Positions 15,605-24,729 of a DNA stretch of 43,573 bases are shown in pieces; the first letter of the stretch is position 1; every line of letters begins with the position of its first letter. This DNA is from Nitriliruptoraceae bacterium. GTDB taxonomy: Bacteria; Actinomycetota; Nitriliruptoria; Nitriliruptorales; Nitriliruptoraceae. The notes under the pieces were generated by a model. That model saw nothing but the letters and a program-made list of their open reading frames with translations, was not told the DNA's origin and ran no database searches. The DNA lies in contig SKNO01000247.1 of assembly GCA_007120465.1 (NCBI GenBank), positions 1 through 43,573 of the forward strand. Reading direction: 5' to 3'. The translations under genes were made by a program, and so were the position numbers.

Positions 15605-18589
15605 TCAGGCTGCGCCTTCCAGCAGGGCGTCGAGCTCGGCGAGCGCGGTGTCGACCACCTCGGTGGGTGCGAGCTGGCGGCCACGCGCGGCGGCCTCGGC
15701 GGCGTCATCTCGACCGAGGCGTCGTTCCAGCGTCCCCCAGGCGGCAGCGAGCCGCTGCTCCTCGGCTCCGAAGCTGGGTGTCGCGCCGACGGTGACCGCG
15801 CCGTGCAGCAGCGCGGCCGGCTCGTCGACGCGGAGGTGCACGAGCAGCTCCACGAGGTTGCGCAGGGTGGTGAGCTGCTGCGTGTGGGCGCCGAGGGGTC
15901 GCCAGTGGGCGACGGCCTCGCGGAACAACACCAGCGCCCGCTCGGACTGGCCGGTCCGCCCGCACAGCGAGGCGAGCGAGACGAGCGCGACGCCCTCGAT
16001 GAACCGACGGCCGACCAGGCGGGCGGCGTCGATCGCCTGCTCGAGCAGCGAGGCAGCCGCGTTGGGGTCGGTGTCGAGCAGCGCCTCGCCGTTGCTGTAC
16101 AGCGCCCACGCGCGGGCGCTGAGACTGCCGGCGGTCTCGGCATCCCGACGTGCGTCGGTCGCGGCTCGGACCGCGCCGTCGGAGTCGCCGCGGTACGCCA
16201 GCGCGAGCGCGCGACTGACGCCAGCCAGTGCCCGGTGGAGGTCCTGTCCGAGCGAGTCAGCGAGGGCGAGACGCCGCTCGGCGAGCACGAGGACCCGGTC
16301 GAGGTCGCCCTCGTAGAGCGCGATCGTCGTCAGCACGTACAGCGCGAGCAGTGCCGCGACGTCGTGATGCGCGGCCGCGGCCAGCGCCGTCTCCGCGAGC
16401 CGCTTGGCACGCCGGAGGTCGCCGCTGTTCATCGCTCCCCGGGCGGCCGTCGCCACCGCAGCCGGGTACGCCGGACGCTCCGGTGCCCCCGGCAGCTCCA
16501 GGGCGCGCTCGGCCCAGGTGAACACCTCGTCGCGCGGGCGGAACAGCAGATCGTCGTGCAGGGCCGCCGGGATGCGCAGCGCCCCGTCGGTCTCGCTGTG
16601 GTCGGTCAGCCAGGCGTGGGCGACACGGAGGTCGTCGATAGCCGCGTCGAGGCGGGCGAGGGCGATGCGTTCGTCTGGACCGCGTAGCTGTCGTGCGAGG
16701 TCCTCGGCGAGGCCGACGTGGTAGGTGGCGTGCGCCTGCCGTGTCCGGTCGGCAGCACCCGTCGCCTCGAGGCGCTGTGCACCGTAGGCACGCAGCGTGT
16801 CGAGCAGGCGGTAGCGCACCTGCCCGTCGTGGCGGTCGACGGCGACGAGTGACCGGTCGACGAGTTCGGCCAGCACCCCGGCGATCTCCCACGCGTTCAG
16901 TGGCTCGCCGGCGCAGACGCGCTCGGCGGCGGTCAGCGAGAAGGCGCCGGCGAAGACCGACAGGCGGTCGAAGAGGCGCGCCTCCGCCTGGCCGAGGAGC
17001 TCGTAGGACCAGTCCACCATGGCCTGGAGCGTGCGGTGGCGGCCCGCGTCGCGACGCCCCCCGGTCAACAGCTCGAACCGGTGGTCGAGCCGCGCGACCA
17101 GGTCCTCGGGCGTGAGCGCGCGGGTGCGCGCCGCCGCGAGCTCGATCGCGAGCGGGATCCCGTCCAGCTGGCGACAGAGCTGCGCGATCGCCGGGGCGTT
17201 CGCGTCGGTGAGCTCGAAGGAGGGGTCGACCGCTCGTGCCCGCGCACGCAGCAGTGCGACGGCCGGGTTCTCGCCGACCTCGACGGTGCCGGCGCCCGGA
17301 CGCGGGACGGGGAGCGGAGGCACCTCCCAGACCCGCTCGTGGGGCAGCCGCAGGTACTCGCGCGAGGTGATGAGCGTCACCACGTGTGGGCAGTCGCTCA
17401 GGACCCGGTCCACGATCGGGGCAACCGCCCCCAGGACATGTTCGCAGTTGTCGAGCACCAGCAGCAACCGACGCGAGCCCAGCGCCCGCAGCAGAAGCTC
17501 CTCCGGCGGCCCTGCCCCGTCCTGCTGGAGACCCAACGCATCGACCAGCGCCGCGGGAACGCTCGCCGGATCCCGCAGTGCCGCGAGCCCACACCACGCC
17601 ACCCCGTCGTCGAAGCGCGCCGCCGAGTCGGTCACCACCGCGTCAGCGAGACGGCTCTTGCCGACCCCTCCTGGCCCGGTCAGGGTCACCACCCGTGCGC
17701 TCGCGAGCAGGGACGAGACCGCCGCGACGTCCTCGTCCCGGCCGATCAGATCCTGCGCGGACGGCGGCGGGGACGGCTCACGGTCGGTCGGCGTGGCGGC
17801 CTGAGCGGTGGCGGCCGGCTCGGTGCGCGTCTCCATCGCGAGACCGGCATCCTGCTGCAGGATCCGCTGGTGCAACCGCTGTACCTCGGGCGACGGGTCG
17901 ACGCCCACCTCCTCGGCCAGGCGGTGCTGCAGCTGCCGGTACACCGATAGTGCGCCGGCCTGCTGACCGTCGAGGTAGAGCGCGTGCATCAGCTGCGCGT
18001 GTGGGCGCTCGGCCAGCGGGTCGGCGGCCACCGCGCTCTCCAGGTCCGCGATCACCGACTGGTGGTCCCCGAGCGACAGCCGCGCGTCGACGAGGTCGGC
18101 GATCGCGGCCGCGCGCAGCTGGTCCAGTCGGATCGCCTCCACGCGCAAGCGCTCGTGACGTGCGAGCTCCCCGAACGCTGGACCGCGCCAGAGTCCGAGG
18201 GCGTCCTCGAGGTGGCACGCCGCCTGCGCGGGGTCGGTGGTCAGCACCTGGTGTGCCTGCGTGACGAGGGTCTCGAAGCGATCGGCATCCAGACCGTGCA
18301 CGTCGGGCGCCACCCGGTAGCCATCGGACTCGGTCACCAGCACGTCCGCGTCACCGTCGGTCGCCGCTGCGAGGGTGCGGCGGAGCCGGGACACGTGACT
18401 GTGCAGCGACTTCCGTGCGCTCACCGGGGGGCTGTCACCCCACACCGCATCGATCAGCGCCTCTGCCGAGACGACCGCGCCCCGCCGCGCCAGCAGGATC
18501 GCGAGGATCAGACGCTGATGGGCGCTGCCGACCGTGAGCCGCCGCCCGTCGGCGACGAACTCGACCGGCCCGAGCACGCGGAACTCCAT
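15605..18589 (-). CDS. AfsR/SARP-type regulator: BTAD domain + STAND ATPase + TPR-like repeats
   Basis: MEFRVLGPVEFVADGRRLTVGSAHQRLILAILLARRGAVVSAEALIDAVWGDSPP...SLHSHVSRLRRTL; BTAD VDPSPEVQRLHQRIL; Walker A LTGPGGVGKSRLADAV; DNCEHVLGAVAPIVDRVL. Confidence 0.92.
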   Translation of the reverse strand: MEFRVLGPVEFVADGRRLTVGSAHQRLILAILLARRGAVVSAEALIDAVWGDSPPVSARKSLHSHVSRLRRTLAAATDGDADVLVTESDGYRVAPDVHGLDADRFETLVTQAHQVLTTDPAQAACHLEDALGLWRGPAFGELARHERLRVEAIRLDQLRAAAIADLVDARLSLGDHQSVIADLESAVAADPLAERPHAQLMHALYLDGQQAGALSVYRQLQHRLAEEVGVDPSPEVQRLHQRILQQDAGLAMETRTEPAATAQAATPTDREPSPPPSAQDLIGRDEDVAAVSSLLASARVVTLTGPGGVGKSRLADAVVTDSAARFDDGVAWCGLAALRDPASVPAALVDALGLQQDGAGPPEELLLRALGSRRLLLVLDNCEHVLGAVAPIVDRVLSDCPHVVTLITSREYLRLPHERVWEVPPLPVPRPGAGTVEVGENPAVALLRARARAVDPSFELTDANAPAIAQLCRQLDGIPLAIELAAARTRALTPEDLVARLDHRFELLTGGRRDAGRHRTLQAMVDWSYELLGQAEARLFDRLSVFAGAFSLTAAERVCAGEPLNAWEIAGVLAELVDRSLVAVDRHDGQVRYRLLDTLRAYGAQRLEATGAADRTRQAHATYHVGLAEDLARQLRGPDERIALARLDAAIDDLRVAHAWLTDHSETDGALRIPAALHDDLLFRPRDEVFTWAERALELPGAPERPAYPAAVATAARGAMNSGDLRRAKRLAETALAAAAHHDVAALLALYVLTTIALYEGDLDRVLVLAERRLALADSLGQDLHRALAGVSRALALAYRGDSDGAVRAATDARRDAETAGSLSARAWALYSNGEALLDTDPNAAASLLEQAIDAARLVGRRFIEGVALVSLASLCGRTGQSERALVLFREAVAHWRPLGAHTQQLTTLRNLVELLVHLRVDEPAALLHGAVTVGATPSFGAEEQRLAAAWGTLERRLGRDDAAEAAARGRQLAPTEVVDTALAELDALLEGAA

Positions 18590-18638
18590 CGTTGCTGCGG
18601 GACCGTACAGGGTCCTACCCGACGAAGGCGGTCGACGA

Positions 18639-19403
18639 TCAGCCGCGACGGCCGTGCATCCGGCCCATGCCGTGGCCGCCGGGTGTCTGACCGAACCACT
18701 CCACGAGCCAGTCGCGCATCAGGTGGATCTCGGCGCGCTGCACGTCGCGGATGTTCTCGACGAAGGGGACGACGTCGTCGTGCTCGACGAGCCCGCTGCC
18801 GAGCAGCTCCTGGGACATCATCACCGCCATCATGTGGTGGGGGATCATGTCCTCGAGGAAGGCCTGGTCGAGCTCCTCACCGCGCAGGTCGGTCAGGTCG
18901 CGCATCATCGGTTCGTACGTCGAGGTGGTGTCCCGGTCGGGGTAGCGCTCGGCCAGCCAGGCCGCCATCTGCTCGACCTCCGCCGACTGGGTGACGATGA
19001 TCTCCCGGGCGAAGTCGTGCATCTCCGGTCGGTCGCTGTGCTCCAGGAGGAGTTCCGCGGTCTCGATCGCCTCGAGGTGGTGGGGGATCATCTCGACGAG
19101 GAAGTCGAACTCGCTCGAGACCTCGTGCATGCCATCGCTGTGGGCCGGGCCGTGGGACGCGCCCGACCCGCTCGACCCGCTGGGCCCTCCGTCGCCGCTC
19201 CGCTCGCGCACGTGCTGTTGCCTGGATGCCATGTCGGTGCTGTCGGCGACACCGACGCGATGCCCGGCGGACCACGTCGCGGCGAGCGCCCCGACCAGCC
19301 CCATGGTGAGGACGAACGTGGCCGCGACCGCGATCACCACCTGACGGTTCCGCCAGGGGCGCCGTGCACCGCCCTGGGCGGAGTCCTCGCTGCCCGGTTC
19401 CAC
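18639..19403 (-). CDS. DUF305 domain-containing membrane-anchored protein
   Basis: N-terminal TM VVIAVAATFVLTMGLVGALAA; paired EMIPHHLEAIETAELLL and DMIPHHMMAVMMSQELL motifs. Confidence 0.9.
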   Translation of the reverse strand: MEPGSEDSAQGGARRPWRNRQVVIAVAATFVLTMGLVGALAATWSAGHRVGVADSTDMASRQQHVRERSGDGGPSGSSGSGASHGPAHSDGMHEVSSEFDFLVEMIPHHLEAIETAELLLEHSDRPEMHDFAREIIVTQSAEVEQMAAWLAERYPDRDTTSTYEPMMRDLTDLRGEELDQAFLEDMIPHHMMAVMMSQELLGSGLVEHDDVVPFVENIRDVQRAEIHLMRDWLVEWFGQTPGGHGMGRMHGRRG

Positions 19404-19556
19404 GCGTACGCCTCCGCTCGCTCGACCGTCGATCGGCCAGTGGAGCGTTACGACATGCGGTCGATGTGGTGGTCGTGTGGAGGCGGTGTGGAGACCGGCG
19501 GGTCGGAGGTCCGGCCAGGCCGCGGGAGCACGTGGCGCATGGCGTCCCGCGGCAGG

Positions 19557-20282
19557 TCAGCGGACCCCGGCGAGGAAACGACCGAGCCAGGCGGTGACCG
19601 TCGCGTGATCGGTCGGCGCGGCGAGCGTGGCCTCACCGGCGGCGATCACCTCGGCGGGGATGCGGTCGCGACGCAGCGCCATCAGGGTCGTTGCGTACGC
19701 CGGGTCGAACTCCGGGTGCCCCTGGACCCCGAGCGCCGACCCCACCTCGAACGCCGCGACCGGCGCGTGCTGGCTGGTCGCGACCAGCTCCGCGTCGCCG
19801 GGGAGGGTCACCACCTGGTCCTGGTGGCTGACGATCAGGTCGAACCCGGCGGCGGGCGGCTGCATCCACGGCCGGTGCGCCACCACCTCGGCGTGGTGGA
19901 CGCCGACGCCCCAGCCCGCCGGGGCCCGCTCCACCCGGCCGCCGAGCTGCCACGCGAGCAGCTGGTGGCCGAAGCACACGCCGACCGTCGGTACCTCGGC
20001 GTCCACGGCGGCCTGGACGAACCCTCCCAGGGGCGCGATCCAGGGGAGGTCGTCGTCGACGCCGTGGCGCGACCCGGTGATGAGGTAGCCGTCGTGGTCA
20101 TCGACGGACGGCAGCGCACCGCCCCCCACCACGTCGATGGGTTCGAGGGTGACCCACGGTGCGTGGGCCGCGAACCGTGCCGCGAACATCGCCGCGTAGT
20201 CGTCGGCGACGTCGCGCAGCTCCACTGGGACGTGGTCGCACTCGAGCAGCCCGACCCGTACGCGCGGCGGGGGAGCGGCCAC
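19557..20282 (-). CDS. class I glutamine amidotransferase (GMP synthase-like)
   Basis: DGYLITGSRHGVDDDLPWI...PTVGVCFGHQLLAWQLGGRVERAPAGWGVGVH...ALGVQGHPEFDPAY; GTG start. Confidence 0.88.
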   Translation of the reverse strand: MAAPPPRVRVGLLECDHVPVELRDVADDYAAMFAARFAAHAPWVTLEPIDVVGGGALPSVDDHDGYLITGSRHGVDDDLPWIAPLGGFVQAAVDAEVPTVGVCFGHQLLAWQLGGRVERAPAGWGVGVHHAEVVAHRPWMQPPAAGFDLIVSHQDQVVTLPGDAELVATSQHAPVAAFEVGSALGVQGHPEFDPAYATTLMALRRDRIPAEVIAAGEATLAAPTDHATVTAWLGRFLAGVR

Positions 20283-20296
20283 CGGATCGGGCGCGG

Positions 20297-20866
20297 TCAG
20301 CTGCCGCGTCCCGGCTCGACGACCTCGTCGATGAGGCCGTACTCGAGCGCCTCCTGGGCGGTCATCCAGTAGTCCCGGTCGGTGTCCTGGCGGACCTGCT
20401 CGACCGGCCGGCCGGTGCGCTCGGCCAGGATCTCGTTGATGCGTTCGCGCATCCAGACGATGTTCTTGGCCTGGATCTCGATGTCCTTGGCCGTCCCGCG
20501 GGCGCCACCCAGCGGCTGGTGGATCATGATCCGGGAGTTCTCGGTGGCGGAGCGGGTGCCCGTCCCGGTGCCGAGCAGGAACGCGCCAGCCGACGCGGCA
20601 AGGCCGACGCAGCGGGTGTCGACGTTGCTCTTGAGCAGGTTCATCGTGTCGTACAGCGCGAACATGCCGGTGATGATCCCGCCCGGCGAGTTGACGTACA
20701 GCGTGATGTCCTCGTCGCTGTCCGCGTCGAGCGCCAGCATCTGGGCGACCAGCGAGTCGGTGGCCTCGTCGTCGAGCGGTCCCTTGAGGAAGAGGATGCG
20801 GGACTCGAACAGCTTGTCGAAGGCGCGGCGCGGCCCGCCGAACAGCTTCTCGATCTCGTCGGTCAC
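20297..20866 (-). CDS. clpP: ATP-dependent Clp protease proteolytic subunit
   Basis: RILFLKGPLDDEATDSLVAQMLALDADSDEDITLYVNSPGGIITGMFALYDTM...CVGLAASAGAFLL...NSRIMIHQPLGG...RDYWMTAQEALEYGLIDEVV. Confidence 0.92.
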   Translation of the reverse strand: MTDEIEKLFGGPRRAFDKLFESRILFLKGPLDDEATDSLVAQMLALDADSDEDITLYVNSPGGIITGMFALYDTMNLLKSNVDTRCVGLAASAGAFLLGTGTGTRSATENSRIMIHQPLGGARGTAKDIEIQAKNIVWMRERINEILAERTGRPVEQVRQDTDRDYWMTAQEALEYGLIDEVVEPGRGS

Positions 20867-21201
20867 TGGTCCTGCCTCTCGCTGCGCGCACCGACACGGT
20901 GCCGGTGGCTGCCGCGGGGGGGCCGCTGCCGGTCCTGGCAGGCCACGCACCGCGGGGCCGGGATGGTAGCGACGCGCCCGTCGCGCACCGGCAGGTTGAG
21001 CCACCCGCGCTGAGCCCCCGGAGGGCACGTCGAGGTGGCCGCAACCCCCGCTGTCCGGTGGACGCACGAGGGTTCCGCTTGACCGTGCGCGGGTCGCGCA
21101 GCACACTCCTACCTGCGAACGCAGCCTGTGGTGCGGGCGCCGGCGCGGTGCGCCGGCACGCATCGTCGATCCGGGCCCCGGGGGCTCGGGAAGGGAGCGA
21201 C

Positions 21202-21933
21202 GTGGCACGGGACGACGAAGGGGTCGGCAAGCGCTCCAGCGGCTCACGCACGCTGGCGCGGGGACTCGCGTTGCTCACCGCCCTCGGCGAGCACAACGAC
21301 GGAGCGACGGTCTCGGGGCTGGCGGATGCGACGGGGCTCGACCGCGCGGTGCTCTACCGGTTGCTCGACACCCTCACCGCCGAGGGGTTCGTGACCCGCG
21401 ATCCGGACACCCGCCGCTACCGGCTCGGCCTGTCGATGCTGGAGCTCGGGGTGCGGGCGGCCCAGGGCCTGGAGGTCCGCCGGCTCGCCGGACCGCCGCT
21501 CAAGGCCCTCTCGGAGGACACCAACGAGACCGCCTGCCTCGCCGTGCGTGATCGCGACGACCTGGTGGTCGTCGAGGTGATCGAGCCGGCCGACCGGTTC
21601 GTGCAGGTCAACTACCGGGTCGGCTTCCGACACGAGCTCGGGGTCGCCGCGCACGGCAAGGCCCTGCTGGCCTTCCTGCCCGAGGGCGCACGGATCGCCG
21701 AGCTGCAGTCCGTGCGGCAGCGAGGGGTCGCCTACACCCGCGACGAGCTCGAGCCAGGGGCGTCCGGGGTCGCCGCGCCGGTGTTCGACCACACCGGCCG
21801 GGCTGTGGCCGCCGTCGGGATCGTTGCGCCGACCGCCCGGCTCCCGGAGCCTGAGAGCATCGCCCTGCGGGTGCTGCGGGCGGCACGTGAGATCTCCGAA
21901 CGGCTCGGGTGGCGTCCGCGCCGCGCGACGTGA
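21202..21933 (+). CDS. IclR family transcriptional regulator
   Basis: RTLARGLALLTALGEHNDGATVSGLADATGLDRAVLYRLLDTLTAEGFVTRDPDTRRYRLGLSMLELG...HGKALLAFLPE. Confidence 0.92.
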   Translation: MARDDEGVGKRSSGSRTLARGLALLTALGEHNDGATVSGLADATGLDRAVLYRLLDTLTAEGFVTRDPDTRRYRLGLSMLELGVRAAQGLEVRRLAGPPLKALSEDTNETACLAVRDRDDLVVVEVIEPADRFVQVNYRVGFRHELGVAAHGKALLAFLPEGARIAELQSVRQRGVAYTRDELEPGASGVAAPVFDHTGRAVAAVGIVAPTARLPEPESIALRVLRAAREISERLGWRPRRAT

Positions 21934-21956
21934 GCGGCGGCGGGGTGGATCCACCC

Positions 21957-22640
21957 ATGGACGAGCACGCCCTCGCCACCGTGGAGCTCCTGGGGTCCCT
22001 CGCGTACGGGCAGCTGCGCTCCTTCGCTGCGACCGCCGGCACGATCGTCCTCGCGCCGGACGCCGCGATGGCGGACCGGCTGGTGGCCTGGGCCGAGGCG
22101 GAGCTGCACCGCTACCAGCAGCTGCGCGACCTGCTGGGCCAGCGGACCGAGCTGGCCACCGCCGTGATGGAGCGGCAGCGCGGGTACTTCGACGGGTACT
22201 TCGACCGTGCGCCCCTCGACGACTGGTTCGGGGCGTGCGTGTTCTTCGCGCTCGGGCTGCCGATGGCGTCCGACTTCATCCGGGCCGTCGCCCCCGCGAT
22301 CGACGACGAGGCGGCCCAGGTGATCCGTGCCTCGCTGGAGCGGCAGGACGTCGAGGTGGCGGCGTCGGAGCAGCTGCGCGCGCTGCTGACCGACGACGAC
22401 GCCCGGGAACGGGCCCGACAGCTGACGGCCGACCTCCTCGGGCGGGCCCTGACCGGGTTCCAGGGGGTGATGGCCAACACCGATGCGCTGAAGATCCTGC
22501 TGGCCGCTGACCTCGCCGACGGTGAGACGGGGGAGCAACGGGTCAAGCGGCTCGCCCTCGAGATCCTCGAAGGGCACCGTCGGCGGGTCGTGGAGCTCGG
22601 GCTCGAGGACATCGAGGACGTCACCGGCGACGTCACCTGA
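21957..22640 (+). CDS. ferritin-like fold-containing protein
   Basis: MDEHALATVELLGSLAYGQLRSFAATAGTIVLAPDAAMADRLVAWAEAELHRYQQLRDLL...; MiaE/ferritin-like helical pattern; all helical. Confidence 0.7.
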   Translation: MDEHALATVELLGSLAYGQLRSFAATAGTIVLAPDAAMADRLVAWAEAELHRYQQLRDLLGQRTELATAVMERQRGYFDGYFDRAPLDDWFGACVFFALGLPMASDFIRAVAPAIDDEAAQVIRASLERQDVEVAASEQLRALLTDDDARERARQLTADLLGRALTGFQGVMANTDALKILLAADLADGETGEQRVKRLALEILEGHRRRVVELGLEDIEDVTGDVT

Positions 22641-22658
22641 CCGTCGGAGCCGGAACCG

Positions 22659-22671
22659 CCCCGACGGGGCA
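22659..22671. terminator. small hairpin between converging genes
   Basis: GCCCC-GAC-GGGGC between stop codons at 22640 (+) and 22680 (-). Confidence 0.4.
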
Positions 22672-22679
22672 GGCACCGA

Positions 22680-23639
22680 TCAGGCCGACGCCTCCACGTC
22701 ACCGTCGTCGGTGCTCACCTCGAAGGGAGGGAGAGCACGACCCGACGCCGTGCGTTCGGTCAGGGTCCGCTGGACCGCGAGCGAGTTGGTGACCAGCTCC
22801 CCGAAGCCCTCCGGGTCGGCCAGCAGCCAGGCGTGGCCGGCGTCCTCGATGATGTCACCGGGAGCGCCTGCCGCATCGCACAGGGCGAGGAAGGTCGCCT
22901 CGGGGACGACGTTGTCCTCGGTGCCCCACAGGATCGCGACGGGCAGACCGCGCTCGGCGAGGGTCGCGAGTTCCTCACGCAGATCCGCGCGCCGCGCGAG
23001 GTCGGCCGCGCGCCACACCGCCCGCGGGTTGGCCATGGCGTTGCCGACCAGGTCCCGGACCACCACGGGCAGTACCCGGCGGTAGTCGCGACCGGAGAAC
23101 TCGCTGGGCAGCCGCAGCCCCCAGTCCCACAGCGGACGTTCCTCCAGGGTGCGGTCACCGCGGTGGTCCTCCGACTTCCACACCGACCCGCCGATCGAGT
23201 TGACCAGCACCAGCGAGCGCACCCGCTCCGGGTGGTGCCAGGCCGTCGCCGTTGCCACCGCACCACCGAAGGAGTGGCCCACGAACGCGGCGGGTTCGTC
23301 GATGCCGAGGTGGTCGAACAGTTCGTCCACCCACCGTGCCAGCTTCTCGAAGGTGTACGCCCCCTGCAGGGGAGCGCTCTTGCCGAACCCCGGCAGGGCT
23401 GGCGCGAGGACCCGCGCACCGGCGCGGGCGATCGCCGGGAGCGCGCGGGCGTAGGAGCGCGCGGTCAGGCCCCACCCGTGGAGGAACACGACCGGGTGGC
23501 CGTCGCCGGCATCCCCGTAGACGACGGGCCGGCCGTCGAGCGTCGTGCGGTGCCACCGCAACCGCACGTCATCGGAACGTGGCACGGAGGCCTTTCCCCT
23601 CAGGAGCACCCGCGAGGGTGCGACCGGTGTGGGCTCCAC
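22680..23639 (-). CDS. alpha/beta hydrolase (start may be GTG at 23585)
   Basis: GDGHPVVFLHGWGLTARSYARALPAIA...AFVGHSFGGAVATATAWHHPERV...VAILWGTEDNVVP...DAGHAWLLADPEGF. Confidence 0.9.
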   Translation of the reverse strand: MEPTPVAPSRVLLRGKASVPRSDDVRLRWHRTTLDGRPVVYGDAGDGHPVVFLHGWGLTARSYARALPAIARAGARVLAPALPGFGKSAPLQGAYTFEKLARWVDELFDHLGIDEPAAFVGHSFGGAVATATAWHHPERVRSLVLVNSIGGSVWKSEDHRGDRTLEERPLWDWGLRLPSEFSGRDYRRVLPVVVRDLVGNAMANPRAVWRAADLARRADLREELATLAERGLPVAILWGTEDNVVPEATFLALCDAAGAPGDIIEDAGHAWLLADPEGFGELVTNSLAVQRTLTERTASGRALPPFEVSTDDGDVEASA

Positions 23640-23714
23640 GACCGCTCCCGGTCGGGCGAGGAGCAGCCCACAGTCTACCGGTCGGGTGTACGGGACCGCC
23701 GTCGGTCGCCGCGG

Positions 23715-23963
23715 TCACGTGCTCGCGGGCACCCCGTACTTGCGGCGGAACGCCGCGTCGTCGAGCAGGTCCAGATCGTGCTCGAGCTCGGCCTCGAACT
23801 CGTCGGCCTGGCGCTCGTCGCTGAACGACCGCGACCACACCAGCGCTCCGGTTGCGGCGACCTGGAGCTGCACGTCGACGATCAGCCCGCCGTCGTAGGC
23901 GTTCCGGCGCCGGATCAGCACCCGGAAGTCCCGTCGTGGGGAGCGGTCCTCTGCCACTGCCAC
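23715..23963 (-). CDS. conserved small hypothetical protein
   Basis: 82-aa ORF, MAVAEDRSPRRDFRVLIRRRNAYDGGLIVDVQLQVAATGALVWSRSFSDERQADEFEAELEHDLDLLDDAAFRRKYGVPAST; coding-like composition. Confidence 0.65.
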   Translation of the reverse strand: MAVAEDRSPRRDFRVLIRRRNAYDGGLIVDVQLQVAATGALVWSRSFSDERQADEFEAELEHDLDLLDDAAFRRKYGVPAST

Positions 23964-24168
23964 CTCCGTCCGTCAGAGGGTCGCGTGGGCCCGTTGCACG
24001 GTGGTGGTCAGCCGACCAGGCGGGTCCCCCGAACCCCCGGCGCATCGCGCCGGGCGACGGGAACGTACCCGTTCTGGTGACGGCGAGGAAGCCCGGGCAG
24101 CGCCGGTAGGCTCGTCCGGTGATGGGCCGCGGGCCACCGCGGTGGTGGACGCGGAGGAGCGCGCCGGC

Positions 24169-24729
24169 ATGAAGGTCTACACCAAGCGGGGAGACGACGG
24201 CACCACCGGCCTGCTCTACGGCGGTCGCGTCGACAAGGACGACCTGCGAACCACCGCCTACGGCACCGTCGACGAGACCTGCAGCGCCCTCGGGCTGGCT
24301 CGTGCGGAGCTCGCCGACGACCCCGACCGCGCGCACCTGCACGAGCTGGTCCTGCGCATCCAGCGGGAGCTGTTCGTCGTCGGCGCGCAGCTGGCGACCC
24401 TGAGCGAGCACTGGGACCGGCTGGAGATCGGCCTGAGCCGGGTGGACGACGGGATGGTGGACGCCATCGACGGTCTGATCGACGCGTGCGTGGAGCGCCA
24501 CCCGCTCCCGCAGCACTTCGTGGTCCCGGGCGGCTCCCGTGCCGCTGCGGCGCTCGACCTCGCCCGCACGGTGTGCCGGCGGGCCGAGCGGCACGTCGTC
24601 GCACTGCGGCGCGGTGGCGGGCTGCCCGACGACGCGCCGTTGCGCTACCTCAACCGGTGTGCGGACCTGCTGTACGTCGTGGCTCGTGAGGTGGAGGGCA
24701 CCCACCTCGCATCGCGCGAGGACGCGTGA
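24169..24729 (+). CDS. PduO-type ATP:cob(I)alamin adenosyltransferase
   Basis: MKVYTKRGDDGTTGLLYGGRVDKDD...AYGTVDETCSALGLAR...FVVPGGSRAAAALDLARTVCRRAERHVV...YLNRCADLLYVVAR. Confidence 0.93.
   Translation: MKVYTKRGDDGTTGLLYGGRVDKDDLRTTAYGTVDETCSALGLARAELADDPDRAHLHELVLRIQRELFVVGAQLATLSEHWDRLEIGLSRVDDGMVDAIDGLIDACVERHPLPQHFVVPGGSRAAAALDLARTVCRRAERHVVALRRGGGLPDDAPLRYLNRCADLLYVVAREVEGTHLASREDA

Noticed and set aside
23940-24168. Possible cobalamin riboswitch before the adenosyltransferase (GCCACTG-like B12 box near 23955)
   Set aside because: The motif falls in the start of the 82-aa minus-strand gene; I could not find the other conserved riboswitch elements in the right order. A Rfam/Infernal scan would settle it.
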